Assembly: GCA_012841045.1 (NCBI GenBank)
Contig: DUVM01000032.1
Coordinates: 1-34,017 of the forward strand
Source: Tissierellia bacterium
Lineage (GTDB): Bacteria > Bacillota > Clostridia > Peptostreptococcales > Acidaminobacteraceae
Reading direction: 5' to 3'
DNA length: 34,017 nucleotides
Position numbers and translations under genes: made by a program. This document shows positions 8,480-15,548 of this stretch, piece after piece. Numbering within the stretch: position 1 is the stretch's first letter; each line of letters starts with the position of its first letter. A model generated the notes under the pieces. That model made no database searches. It saw only the letters and a list, made by a program, of their open reading frames with translations, and was not told the DNA's origin.

Positions 8480-9286
8480 TCAGTATGACATTGCTTGGCC
8501 GAAAGCACCGTAGTCTGAGCAGACCTTTGCAGCAAACTCCGACGCTTTCTTCATGGATGTTTGGGGATCAAGTTTCTGGTCATAGAGAGCGACAAGTAGA
8601 GCGGCAATAAAGCCGTCACCTGCGCCCAGTGTATCTACGACCTCTGTCGGCGTAATCCCCTGGTAATACTTAGTTCCTTTATACTCAAGAATCGCTCCCT
8701 GCGACCCTCTTGTAACAAGACACAGTTCCACTCCCGCCTGACGGCACTCCAAAAAAAGCCCTTCCAGCTCTTCTTCTGAAAGATCGCTTCCAGAAAAGAA
8801 GGCGGCTGTCAACCAAGGAAGAACCTTTTCCCGATACGACGCAGTGGAATCGTTAGAAAAGTCAAATGTCAGGCGCTGGGACGCCTTTGAGAGATCTTCC
8901 AACTGATCCTCTAGGCGTGAATAGATACTCGAATGGACAAGATCAAATTCAGAGATATAGGCAAAATCCGCCTCTGATAAGAACAGTTCATCGCTGGCGC
9001 CTCCATCGCTTCCGACAAAGGTGCGATCCCCCTCCACCAGCGCCACATGGCAGATATTCGTCTTCCATTCAAGCTCTTTTACACGAGAGACATCCACCCC
9101 TTCTTTTGTCAGCGCTTGGGTCAGCCATCTTCCGGGCTCATCCTTGCCTACACTCCCAAGATAGGCCGTCTCAACTCCCAGTTTGCGAGCATAGACCGCT
9201 ACGTTGACGGCATTGCCTCCCGGGTACATCAAGTCCTGGTCCATGTAGTGATCCAGGACATTGTCTCCCACACCGATTAATTTCAT
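8480..9286 (-). CDS. frlD: PfkB-family kinase, fructoselysine/fructosamine 6-kinase
   Basis: This encodes 268 residues, close to the roughly 260 of E. coli FrlD. It shows the PfkB N-terminal substrate motif PGGNAVNVAVYARKLG (about 22-37) and the C-terminal signature DTLGAGDGFIAALL (about 220-233), whose GAGD Asp is the catalytic base. FrlD phosphorylates imported fructosamines at C6 with ATP in the cytoplasm, producing the substrate for the FrlB deglycases. The start ATG overlaps the stop of the upstream frlB by one base (TGATG), so translation is coupled. PfkB kinases are broad, and the FrlD assignment rests on length, sequence resemblance and the flanking deglycases. Confidence 0.85.
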   Translation of the reverse strand: MKLIGVGDNVLDHYMDQDLMYPGGNAVNVAVYARKLGVETAYLGSVGKDEPGRWLTQALTKEGVDVSRVKELEWKTNICHVALVEGDRTFVGSDGGASDELFLSEADFAYISEFDLVHSSIYSRLEDQLEDLSKASQRLTFDFSNDSTASYREKVLPWLTAAFFSGSDLSEEELEGLFLECRQAGVELCLVTRGSQGAILEYKGTKYYQGITPTEVVDTLGAGDGFIAALLVALYDQKLDPQTSMKKASEFAAKVCSDYGAFGQAMSY

Positions 9287-10299
9287 CAGTACGGCCTCAA
9301 TCCACCGTAATATCTTCTGTCGTCGGGATTGTGCCCCTTATAGATGGACAGATAATAGTAGAAGTATTCAAGCGGGACAAAGAGCAAGAAGGGGTCGAGA
9401 GCCGGGTGGAACTTCTCAGAAAACTTCTTGCTGTCAAAGACGATCACGTTTTCTGTCAACCCTTCGATAAAGCGAAGCGCCCGCTCAGCACTCTCACGCG
9501 TCTTGTCCCGCCCGATGAACACGACATAGTTGGTATCTTCGTCCACCACTTCGAGTGGACCGTGGCGGAATTCCGAAGCGTTCAGACTGCATCCATGCGT
9601 CCACGTAAACTCGAGCATCGTGATGATGCCCTCTTTGTAACCGATAGGTAAGAGATTTCCGGAGCTGATGGTATAGATGAGGGGCCATTTGGAGGCTCTC
9701 TCTCCCCACTTCTCCATCTCACCTTCCACTTCGTTGAGGAGACGCTCAAGCTCTCCGGGAAGCTGATGAAGTTCTGATTTGATTTGCTGCAGTTCAGGTG
9801 TGTCTTGTAGAAAATGAAGAACAACGTGATAACTGATTAAAAGATGAACGATCCAGATACATTCTGCGTGATAGGCTGCCACGTATTCAGCGGCTTTGGC
9901 AAGAGGGGACTCCTCTGTTTTCGTGACGGCAAGGGTGCGTGCGCCACGTTTTCGAGCGAGTTCCACAGCCGATACGACTTCCTCTGTCTTTCCTGAGTCA
10001 CTGACGCCGACGACCAGACAACTGGCATCAAGTATGTGCGGAGGATTGAGAACAAAGTCCATCCCGCTAAATGTCTTGACACGAAAATCGCCATAAATGT
10101 CGGCAAGTTGTGCTGCCGTCTGACAAGCACAGAGTGGAGAGCCGCATGCCACAAAATACACCCTCTCAATCGAGGACTTGCCGATCGTCGCCAGAATCTC
10201 ATCGACAACCGGGAAGACATTTTTGAGCACATGCGAGGTTTCTGGTACCATATCTTCGGTAACCAAAAAATCGACTTCAGACTTATCAATCTTGAGCAT
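9286..10299 (-). CDS. frlB: Fructoselysine-6-phosphate deglycase, E. coli FrlB-like SIS protein
   Basis: This encodes 337 residues, with AGGGAGAA before the ATG. It has two SIS halves. The N-terminus (DKSEVDFLVTEDMVPE), the phosphosugar loops VACGSPLCACQTA and GVSDSGKTEEVV, the core EFTWTHGCSLNASEFRHGPLE and the C-terminus LSIYKGHNPDDRRYYGG closely match E. coli FrlB as I remember it. That enzyme cleaves fructoselysine 6-phosphate to glucose 6-phosphate and lysine. It is the first gene of the operon, right after the regulated promoter, and is followed by frlD with a one-base overlap. The gene at 4397-5401 encodes a second deglycase of another subtype. Confidence 0.87.
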   Translation of the reverse strand: MLKIDKSEVDFLVTEDMVPETSHVLKNVFPVVDEILATIGKSSIERVYFVACGSPLCACQTAAQLADIYGDFRVKTFSGMDFVLNPPHILDASCLVVGVSDSGKTEEVVSAVELARKRGARTLAVTKTEESPLAKAAEYVAAYHAECIWIVHLLISYHVVLHFLQDTPELQQIKSELHQLPGELERLLNEVEGEMEKWGERASKWPLIYTISSGNLLPIGYKEGIITMLEFTWTHGCSLNASEFRHGPLEVVDEDTNYVVFIGRDKTRESAERALRFIEGLTENVIVFDSKKFSEKFHPALDPFLLFVPLEYFYYYLSIYKGHNPDDRRYYGGLRPY

Positions 10300-10327
10300 T
10301 TCTCCCTACTTTCATTATCAAGTAAAT

Positions 10328-10341
10328 TTTTGCATACCAGT
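10328..10341. promoter_or_regulatory. Putative GntR operator, copy 2 (TTTTGCATACCAGT)
   Basis: This 14-bp element matches 10455-10468 at 13 of 14 positions. It lies 29 bp upstream of frlB, inside the leader. ACCAGT/ACTGGT half-sites are typical of HutC/UTRA-type GntR operators, so this is a candidate secondary site for one of the two regulators of the operon. Confidence 0.55.
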
Positions 10342-10454
10342 TAAGGTTGACATGGGGCTTATATAGAACACTTAGCGTTTACGAGAGAACTTTCCCGTTA
10401 ATTTATTAAGTATTTGTTTTAATTTGCTCAAATTTTCTTTGTTGAAACGGTCGA

Positions 10455-10468
10455 TTTTGCCTACCAGT
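10455..10468. promoter_or_regulatory. Putative GntR operator, copy 1 (TTTTGCCTACCAGT)
   Basis: This near-identical repeat of 10328-10341 overlaps the expected transcription start of the frl promoter (about 10471), a position from which a bound repressor would block RNA polymerase. The two copies are in the same orientation, 127 bp apart. Confidence 0.6.
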
Positions 10469-10477
10469 ATTAACTAA

Positions 10478-10506
10478 AATATACTCCTGTGCCAATCAAA
10501 AGTCAA
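10478..10506 (-). promoter_or_regulatory. Sigma-A promoter of the fructosamine operon
   Basis: On the minus strand TTGACT (10506-10501), a 17-bp spacer and TATATT (10483-10478) are close to consensus. Transcription would start near 10471 and give a leader of about 170 nt before frlB. Confidence 0.8.
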
Positions 10507-10897
10507 CCTGAAAGAGGAAGAATGTATGTGAAAAGAGCATTCATACAAGCGACGTAGTTGTCGGAACAATAGAGTCTATTACTTGATATAACTGCGAGTT
10601 AACGGACCTAATAAAAGAATATATGTCCATTTTCAGTCATGAGAAGGTTCGGTCAAGAAGTATTGATCTAAAATAAAAAGGTATCCGTCATTTCCCTTAC
10701 AGAGCGAAGATGACAACATACCTCAATACACTCTTTAGTAGCATGCAGAATTGAATTCTTACACTAAGCAGGCTACCTATGTTTTGTCAGATACACCATT
10801 CCCTCTATTTAAAAAAGGTATTGGCGCATCACACATATATACAAAGTACTAAAATGATTTTAAACAAGCGCAAATACATAAATAGAAAAATAGGTTA

Positions 10898-11872
10898 TTA
10901 CTGTAAACGCCGGATCCTTTCTAACACCAACATTTTGAGAGCTTCTTTCATGTGTTCAGGAAGAAGAGACTTTGCCGTCATTTGAAGATATTCATCTTTC
11001 ATTGAAATCACTTTCTCTAAAAGGTTCAGAGCTGTCTTTTCCTGTATCTTTGCATTTGCAGCAAATCGTAGGAAATCTCTTCTTGAGATATTACTTTTCT
11101 TACCGTTCAAAGTGAGAGCCATTTCATCTTGATCCTCTGGTAAAACTACATTGACGGGCAGGAGGTCATACGCCGGAGAGAGTGTGAAAACACGCGAAGC
11201 CGGGCTCGTTTCAATCAGGGAAAGGTTCTTTAAGTGCATGTCCGAATTCCCAATAACAAATGAAAAGACTACTCGGAAGAATAGCTCACTCAAATCAAGT
11301 CCTGAAGTACTTGAGTATCTCCAGATAATCTTTGCGCACTGTTCGTAGGAGCCTCGGTATTTATACTGCGTCAGACGATCACTTAATTGACAGAAATCCT
11401 CCATGGCATATTTTTTGATATGGTAGTGACCATGACTCTCTTTGATCTCACGATCTGCACGTTTTGTGATATATGCTAGGGAGGCGCTTTCATCATTTAC
11501 TCGAATCAATCCGTGTAACACGGTTTGAATCCCAGTAGCTTTAGCCATGCGCATGCTGAGATCCTCTGCTTCAGGCAGTGCTTGAAACTCTTTCGTCTGA
11601 GGCTTAAGGATGTATCCAAATGGATGATCTTTAAGGGTCAAACGTTCTGAACCTTCTTGTGTGGACAAATGAAGAGAAAGTTTTTTCTGCACACCAGCCA
11701 CTGTAGCTCCCATATGAATCGCTTTTTCGACTAGTTTTTGTATTTGCTCTGGCGTGATGTGAAGTTGTGGCATGTCATGTGTTCCAAAGAAAACTCTAAT
11801 ACAGCGTGGATGCCATTCGGCGGCATCTCTTTGCGAATCCTCAAGTGGTTCTCCACAATACAGGCAGTTCAT
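10898..11872 (-). CDS. hipT: HipT-type serine/threonine kinase toxin (HipA C-terminal domain)
   Basis: This encodes 324 residues. An N-terminal zinc-ribbon-like segment (Cys3, Cys6, His21, Cys24) precedes the HipA kinase core. The nucleotide loop is near residues 55-66 (GATVAGVQKKLS). The catalytic motif GNSDMHLKN is at 208-216, with Asp211 as likely base, and the metal-binding Asp is 236 in AYDLLP. The N-terminal subdomain of classical HipA is absent and is encoded by the preceding gene. This is the arrangement of the tripartite HipBST modules, in which HipT phosphorylates a target (tryptophanyl-tRNA synthetase in E. coli O127) and HipS counteracts it. The start overlaps hipS by 4 bp. The target here is unknown. 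Confidence 0.88.
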   Translation of the reverse strand: MNCLYCGEPLEDSQRDAAEWHPRCIRVFFGTHDMPQLHITPEQIQKLVEKAIHMGATVAGVQKKLSLHLSTQEGSERLTLKDHPFGYILKPQTKEFQALPEAEDLSMRMAKATGIQTVLHGLIRVNDESASLAYITKRADREIKESHGHYHIKKYAMEDFCQLSDRLTQYKYRGSYEQCAKIIWRYSSTSGLDLSELFFRVVFSFVIGNSDMHLKNLSLIETSPASRVFTLSPAYDLLPVNVVLPEDQDEMALTLNGKKSNISRRDFLRFAANAKIQEKTALNLLEKVISMKDEYLQMTAKSLLPEHMKEALKMLVLERIRRLQ

Positions 11873-12204
11873 AGTGTCTCCTCACGCCTTACGCTTACAT
11901 CTCCTGTGCAGTCTTCACAAGCAACAAGTAGCACCCCAAAACGATCATTTCGTTCAATTTTCCAATTTCGACTTACTTCTTGCAGTAACCACCCTTCGGG
12001 AATCAGTCCATCAAAGAAAGAAAACAAGACCTTCGATTCAAAAGGCTCTGTTTGAAGCGGAAGGGTCAAACTGACCGGGAATGCTTGATCACTCGCTAGA
12101 TATTTTTGATCATAAGTGAATTGGTATCCCGTGTCGGATTCTTGAAGGATCCCAGCGTATTTTGATTGGACGTAGATTTTTGCTCTGCGATACACTCTAT
12201 TCAT
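11869..12204 (-). CDS. hipS: HipS-like protein (HipA N-terminal subdomain), probable antitoxin
   Basis: This encodes 111 residues corresponding to the N-terminal subdomain 1 of HipA. It includes FPVSLTLPL (about 43-51), FFDGLIPEGWLL (about 63-74) and NDRFGVLLVACEDCTGDVSV (about 85-104), which are typical of the HipA-N/couple-hipA domain. In HipBST systems this piece is separate and acts as the antitoxin that inhibits HipT. It overlaps hipB by 8 bp and hipT by 4 bp, so the three genes are co-translated. That it is a separate protein and not a broken hipA is supported by the clean overlaps and the full-length neighbours. Confidence 0.87.
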   Translation of the reverse strand: MNRVYRRAKIYVQSKYAGILQESDTGYQFTYDQKYLASDQAFPVSLTLPLQTEPFESKVLFSFFDGLIPEGWLLQEVSRNWKIERNDRFGVLLVACEDCTGDVSVRREETL

Positions 12205-12403
12205 CTCTCTTCATTCTCCCGGGAACTGCCTCCATGCCAAACATAGCAAGTGCTTGATTCACTTTATCCATGCGAACGGTCTTCTTACCCTGCTCTATTT
12301 CGCGCACAAAGCGCAGCCCCAGACCAGAGCGCATGGCAAACTCTTCTTGTGTCAAACCTGCCTTTTTTCTGTTTTCTTTGATAAATCTAGCTATTGTGTT
12401 CAT
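12197..12403 (-). CDS. hipB: HipB-like XRE-family DNA-binding protein
   Basis: This encodes 68 residues, a single Cro/C1-type helix-turn-helix (about 6-62): IARFIKENRKKAGLTQEEFA, then MRSGLGLRFVREIEQGKKTV. HipB proteins bind palindromic operators upstream of their own operon and enhance or mediate autorepression. Three related dyads at 12414-12431, 12454-12471 and 12493-12510 fit this role. No clear Shine-Dalgarno site precedes ATG 12403. A TTGACA at 12438-12433 with a TATAAA 15 bp on would give an almost leaderless transcript; a second promoter further upstream (12505-12533) gives a normal leader. Confidence 0.85.
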   Translation of the reverse strand: MNTIARFIKENRKKAGLTQEEFAMRSGLGLRFVREIEQGKKTVRMDKVNQALAMFGMEAVPGRMKRDE

Positions 12404-12413
12404 GTTATCACTT

Positions 12414-12431
12414 TATACCCTATGGGGTATA
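12414..12431. promoter_or_regulatory. HipB operator O1 (TATACCCTATGGGGTATA)
   Basis: A perfect dyad with 7-bp arms (TATACCC/GGGTATA) and a 4-bp centre, 11 bp upstream of hipB and overlapping a possible -10 region. It is related in sequence and layout to 12454-12471 and 12493-12510. Confidence 0.75.
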
Positions 12432-12453
12432 TTGTCAATTATCACTTCAGATT

Positions 12454-12471
12454 TATACCCAATAGGGTGTA
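12454..12471. promoter_or_regulatory. HipB operator O2 (TATACCCAATAGGGTGTA)
   Basis: Same layout as O1 with one mismatch in the right arm. Its centre is 40 bp from that of O1, about four helical turns, so bound proteins would lie on the same DNA face. Confidence 0.7.
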
Positions 12472-12492
12472 TTATCTAGACAACCTGCAATA

Positions 12493-12510
12493 TGCTCCCG
12501 ATAGGGTATA
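12493..12510. promoter_or_regulatory. HipB operator O3, degenerate left arm (ends GATAGGGTATA)
   Basis: The right arm GGGTATA is perfect; the left arm matches at four of seven positions. The centre is 39 bp from O2. It overlaps the -10 box of the upstream promoter candidate for hipBST. Confidence 0.5.
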
Positions 12511-12533
12511 ATACTGACACAATTTGCCGTCAA
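12505..12533 (-). promoter_or_regulatory. Candidate hipBST promoter
   Basis: On the minus strand TTGACG (12533-12528), a 17-bp spacer and TATACC (12510-12505). The -10 box coincides with operator O3 and all three operators lie at or downstream of it, which fits repression by HipB. Confidence 0.5.
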
Positions 12534-12614
12534 TATTTTTAGAACTATCGAATTTTTTCTGTTAGATTATAGTACGAAGACAAACTGTTTAAATTGTTTT
12601 GAAAAGGTGATCTA

Positions 12615-12920
12615 TTGCTCTTTAAAGAAACACTTACTGAATATTATAGATCCATACATCAGTATATGAGTGAAGCGAACGAATTCTGCGAGAACTTTGA
12701 AGAGCACTTGATGAAGCGCATGGAAGACAAAGACTATCAGTGGGAAGGGTGGAGCAAGCTAGATAATTACTTGCGTGAGGCTTGGCAGATACTCCAAGAA
12801 ATGTCGGATCAGAACCACATAATCAAAAAGAATAAAAGATGGTTTGGTGAAGAGCGTGTGTTGAGAAAACAAGCCCAACAAAGAATCAAGTCGTTAGAAA
12901 AAGAGCTTGCCTCGCTCTAG
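12615..12920 (+). CDS. Unknown 101-residue charged, helical protein
   Basis: This encodes 101 residues from a TTG start at 12615, with AAAAGGTGATC as ribosome binding site. I recognise no family. The composition is strongly charged and rich in Glu, Lys, Gln and Arg, with many Trp and Tyr. The C-terminal third (about 70-100) has heptad-like spacing and could form a coiled coil; there is no signal peptide or membrane segment. The gene runs divergently from hipBST, shares its 211-bp control region and AT-rich composition, and is followed by a strong terminator. It may belong to the same mobile module or be a separate cargo gene. The open frame, ribosome site and terminator make it a likely real gene. 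Confidence 0.6.
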   Translation: MLFKETLTEYYRSIHQYMSEANEFCENFEEHLMKRMEDKDYQWEGWSKLDNYLREAWQILQEMSDQNHIIKKNKRWFGEERVLRKQAQQRIKSLEKELASL

Positions 12921-12948
12921 TCACATCATTTCCCTAATGACAATTTTA

Positions 12949-12987
12949 AAGACCAGATCCATTCAATGATGGAGCTGGTCTTTTCTC
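12949..12987 (+). terminator. Rho-independent terminator
   Basis: AAGACCAG (12949-12956) pairs with CTGGTCTT (12975-12982), with an inner stem TCCAT/ATGGA, followed by a T-rich TTTTCTCT. It ends the unknown gene and, as the stem is symmetrical, may also serve the convergent Sir2 gene. Confidence 0.75.
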
Positions 12988-13688
12988 TATCCTTCTAGTG
13001 CACGGTCCACTTCCTCAAGAAAGGGTCCGATCTTTTCCTTGAAAACGTATTCTATCCTTCCGTCTGCGTACGCTTCGAGATCTACATAGGCGCGAGTCAT
13101 GGGATACATAAACGGCAGCTGGGCGGCGGGAAATACTTCGAGGCTCGTTCCCAAAATCAAGATCATATCCGCTTGAGAGAGCTCCTCCACGGCATGGCGA
13201 AACGCTTCTTGAGGGAGTGCTTCTCCAAAGAGCGTGACGCCGGGGCGCAGGGGTCCGTGACACGAGCAACTCTTTCCCTCAAAGAAATCTTCTTCGCTGT
13301 ATTCCTTTTCGCAGTGCTGACAAAAGACGCGACGGATGCTTCCGTGGAGCTCCATGACATGTTTACTGCCGGCAGCTCTGTGAAGTCCGGAGACATTTTG
13401 CGTGATGATTCCCTTCAGGAGACCTTCTTCTTCCCACTTTGCGAGGATCTCATGGCCTCTGTGCGGGGACACGCCGCGCAAATTCTTCATCCTATGCGTG
13501 TAGAACTCACGGAACAACTCATAATTGTTGTGAAGCGCTTCTACGCTGGCCAAGGTTCTCGGGTCGTGGTTTTTCCAGAGTCCACTCGGTCCGCGAAAAT
13601 CCGGCAGATTACTTTCTGTATCCATTCCGGCTCCGGTAAACGCCAGGAGGTAGTTAGAAGAGCGAACAGCTTCAACAAATTCTTTCAT
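12987..13688 (-). CDS. Sir2-family NAD-dependent protein deacylase
   Basis: This encodes 233 residues from ATG 13688 (AGGAAAG upstream); the frame is open further but a longer N-terminus is not typical. NAD-binding motif GAGMDTESNLPDFRG is at about 19-33 and catalytic His115 lies in ELHGS. The zinc ligands Cys123, Cys126, Cys141 and Cys143 are tightly spaced. The usual QN(I/V)DGLH motif reads QNVSGLH (97-103), so the Asp that normally contacts nicotinamide is Ser100. The protein removes acyl groups from lysines using NAD if active. A TATAAT at 13816-13811 lies about 125 bp upstream, but with a poor -35. The gene is probably transcribed alone, or by read-through from the racemase gene. Confidence 0.88.
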   Translation of the reverse strand: MKEFVEAVRSSNYLLAFTGAGMDTESNLPDFRGPSGLWKNHDPRTLASVEALHNNYELFREFYTHRMKNLRGVSPHRGHEILAKWEEEGLLKGIITQNVSGLHRAAGSKHVMELHGSIRRVFCQHCEKEYSEEDFFEGKSCSCHGPLRPGVTLFGEALPQEAFRHAVEELSQADMILILGTSLEVFPAAQLPFMYPMTRAYVDLEAYADGRIEYVFKEKIGPFLEEVDRALEG

Positions 13689-13819
13689 CGGCTTTCCTTT
13701 CTTAGTCACATTGTACTCATAACAAAAAAGGCAAAAACCCAATCTATCACGATGGTCTCTGCCCGTTGTTGTTTTAATGTTTTGGGGGCTCAATGAGTCC
13801 ACTTTCCTCTATTATAGCA

Positions 13820-14524
13820 TTAAGGCGTAAGAGGTTTTAGTTTCCCCCCTGCATAGCGAACCACTTTTCTTGCCAGCGCTTCTGTCGGATCGACAAAAGG
13901 TCCCACGAAATCATCTTCCTGGAAGTAGATGGCAAGTTCGGTGCAGGCGGTGAAAAAGACATCTGCCCCTTCCTGCCTCTTTCTTTCAAGGAGCGCCTTT
14001 GCTTCTTCTATTCCATGATCCATGACGCCGGCTTTCATCGCGTAGATGATGCGCATCATGAGCTCTTTTTCTTCCTCTGAGAGTGCCAGCACCTCCATCC
14101 CCTCTTTTTGGCATCGAAGCTCATACAGTCCTTTTTCCTGGGTGGCGGTGGTGGAAAAGATAACGACTCTTTTTGCGTCTTGTCTCTTTGCTTCCTCTAT
14201 TGCTGCCTCAATCATGCTCAGAAATGGAATAGAGACCGCTGGGCGCATCTGTTCTAGATAGAAATGCGCCGTATTGCACGCCATGACAAGTACCTGCGCT
14301 CCCGCCTGTTCTAGGCGTTTAGCACTGTTGATCATCTCTGGAAGCGGGTCTTTTCCCCCGTGGAGGATGGCCGCTGTTCGATCCGGAATCTGTGAGTTGC
14401 AGTCCGTGATGACATGAAGGTGATCTTGATCTTCGTCCGCTACGGTGTTTTCAATGATCTTGCGCTGCAAGTCAACAGAGGCCAGCGGCCCCATTCCCCC
14501 GATAATTCCCACAATCTTAGTCAT
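13820..14524 (-). CDS. Aspartate/glutamate racemase family protein
   Basis: This encodes 234 residues. The start ATG 14524 follows AGGAGGTG; an in-frame ATG 24 bp further upstream has no such site. Both catalytic cysteines of the PLP-independent racemase fold are present: Cys83 in MACNTAHF and Cys194 in TACTEL. The N-terminal GIIGGMGPLAS is also typical. It would interconvert L- and D-aspartate or related amino acids in the cytoplasm. The start overlaps the stop of the broken peptidase gene by 8 bp, so the two were once co-translated. Distinguishing Asp racemase from other members of the family is not possible by eye. Confidence 0.88.
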   Translation of the reverse strand: MTKIVGIIGGMGPLASVDLQRKIIENTVADEDQDHLHVITDCNSQIPDRTAAILHGGKDPLPEMINSAKRLEQAGAQVLVMACNTAHFYLEQMRPAVSIPFLSMIEAAIEEAKRQDAKRVVIFSTTATQEKGLYELRCQKEGMEVLALSEEEKELMMRIIYAMKAGVMDHGIEEAKALLERKRQEGADVFFTACTELAIYFQEDDFVGPFVDPTEALARKVVRYAGGKLKPLTP

Positions 14525-15517
14525 CAAGCACCTCCTGAAGGGATGCAATTCGTCTTCCCGAGCGAGAGATCATCGGCTCGGCGTGCCAAAGAGAGCTGTA
14601 GATCGCTTCTTCCACAGACTCTACCGTCGCATCAAATACTCTGTCGATCATTTTTTCATGCAAAATGGGAAATGCGCGGATCGCCTTCTTCGCTTTTTGC
14701 GATATGCGATTCGCCGTACTAAAAGCGATGGCGATATCTCCGCTACCATGTCCCATGATAGAGCCCGTCCTTCCAAGAGCCATTGAGGAGCGTTTTGCAA
14801 CGCGCTTTAGCTGCCTAGAGGACAGAGGAATATCGGTGGCGATGATGATCATGATCGACCCCTTATCTTCTTCCTTGTCCGAAAAAGGGAGAAGTTGTCC
14901 GTCAAATCGGAGTTTTCCCTTCCCTCCATAGTTTGACAGCACCAACGCGCCCACCGTGTAGTTCTTCCCATCGATGAGTAGAGTTCGAGAAGCTGAGCCA
15001 ATGCCTCCTTTTAGACCAAAGCAGACCATACCTCTTCCGGCGCCGACCGCTCCTTCTTCAAAAGTATCCGAGACGGTATGGAGTGCCTCCATTACATGCT
15101 CCTCTGTCACATGCATTCCCCGGATATCGTTGATTCTTCCGTCATTGCACTCGCCGACAACGCAGTTGACGGTGGCGTCGGTGTCTGCGATCGTGGCGTT
15201 TTGCTCTAACATATATTTGTTCAGCGCCGTGAGGGCGGTGCCGACACTCAAAGTGTTTGTCAACACGATCGGGCTCTCCAGTGTCCCCAGTTCTTCCACC
15301 TGAATAAGACCGGCGCTCTTTCCAAATCCGTTGAGGACGCTGACAGCGGCGACGAGCTTTTGATCGAATAAGTCTCCCGAGCAGGCACAATGGCCGTAAC
15401 ACCGGTATGCGCCTCTGCCTCATCCACGGTGACATGCCCTACGAGCACTCCTTCGACATCACAGATGGTGTTCTTTTTTCCCTTTGGCAGGTTGCCGATT
15501 TCCCGCTTCATTCCCAT
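14517..15517 (-). pseudogene. P1-family peptidase (DmpA/BapA-like), frameshifted
   Basis: Two overlapping frames together form one S58/P1 aminopeptidase. The N-terminal part starts at ATG 15517 (GAGG upstream) and runs through GVLVGHVTV and TGVTAIVPAR. The C-terminal part is in another frame and reads VEELGTLESPIVLTN through GHGSGDIAIAFST, which holds the nucleophilic Ser of the self-processing family. Continuous homology requires one extra base in the C run at 15376-15378: between GVTAIVPAR and a following GDLFDQKLVAAVSVLNGFG the frame drops by one. This is either an inactivating mutation or a sequencing error in a short homopolymer. An intact protein would be about 330 residues. It lies between methionine synthase and the racemase in one operon. 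Confidence 0.82.
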
Positions 15518-15548
15518 ACCATTTCCTCTTTCTTTTATAGAAAGCATC

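Larger units (their letters stand above)
10300..10897. other. 598-bp AT-rich intergenic region
   Basis: The right half of the frl leader and promoter (to about 10510) is described separately. From about 10510 to 10897 the sequence is AT-rich, with no open frame I can support, no clear hairpin-plus-T terminator and no recognisable RNA. It lies upstream of frlB and just beyond the end of the hipT gene. It marks the edge of an AT-rich island (about 10510-12950) and may be decayed DNA. Confidence 0.5.

Noticed and set aside
10347-10364. Plus-strand promoter TTGACA with TATATA in the frl leader
   Set aside because: Spacing between the boxes is only about 9 bp and no gene follows on that strand.
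10510-10897. Remnant of an insertion sequence in the AT-rich gap
   Set aside because: No transposase fragment, terminal inverted repeats or target duplication could be made out.
11869-12204. hipS frame as a fragment of a broken hipA
   Set aside because: Clean 4- and 8-bp overlaps with both neighbours and the known tripartite HipBST layout argue for a functional separate gene.
12507-12512. Plus-strand TATAAT as promoter of the 101-aa gene
   Set aside because: No acceptable -35 box at 16-18 bp; the match is part of the repeated HipB dyad.
13173-13796. A 207-codon plus-strand frame opposite the Sir2 gene
   Set aside because: It lies wholly antisense to a gene with clear sirtuin motifs and has no ribosome site or family features.
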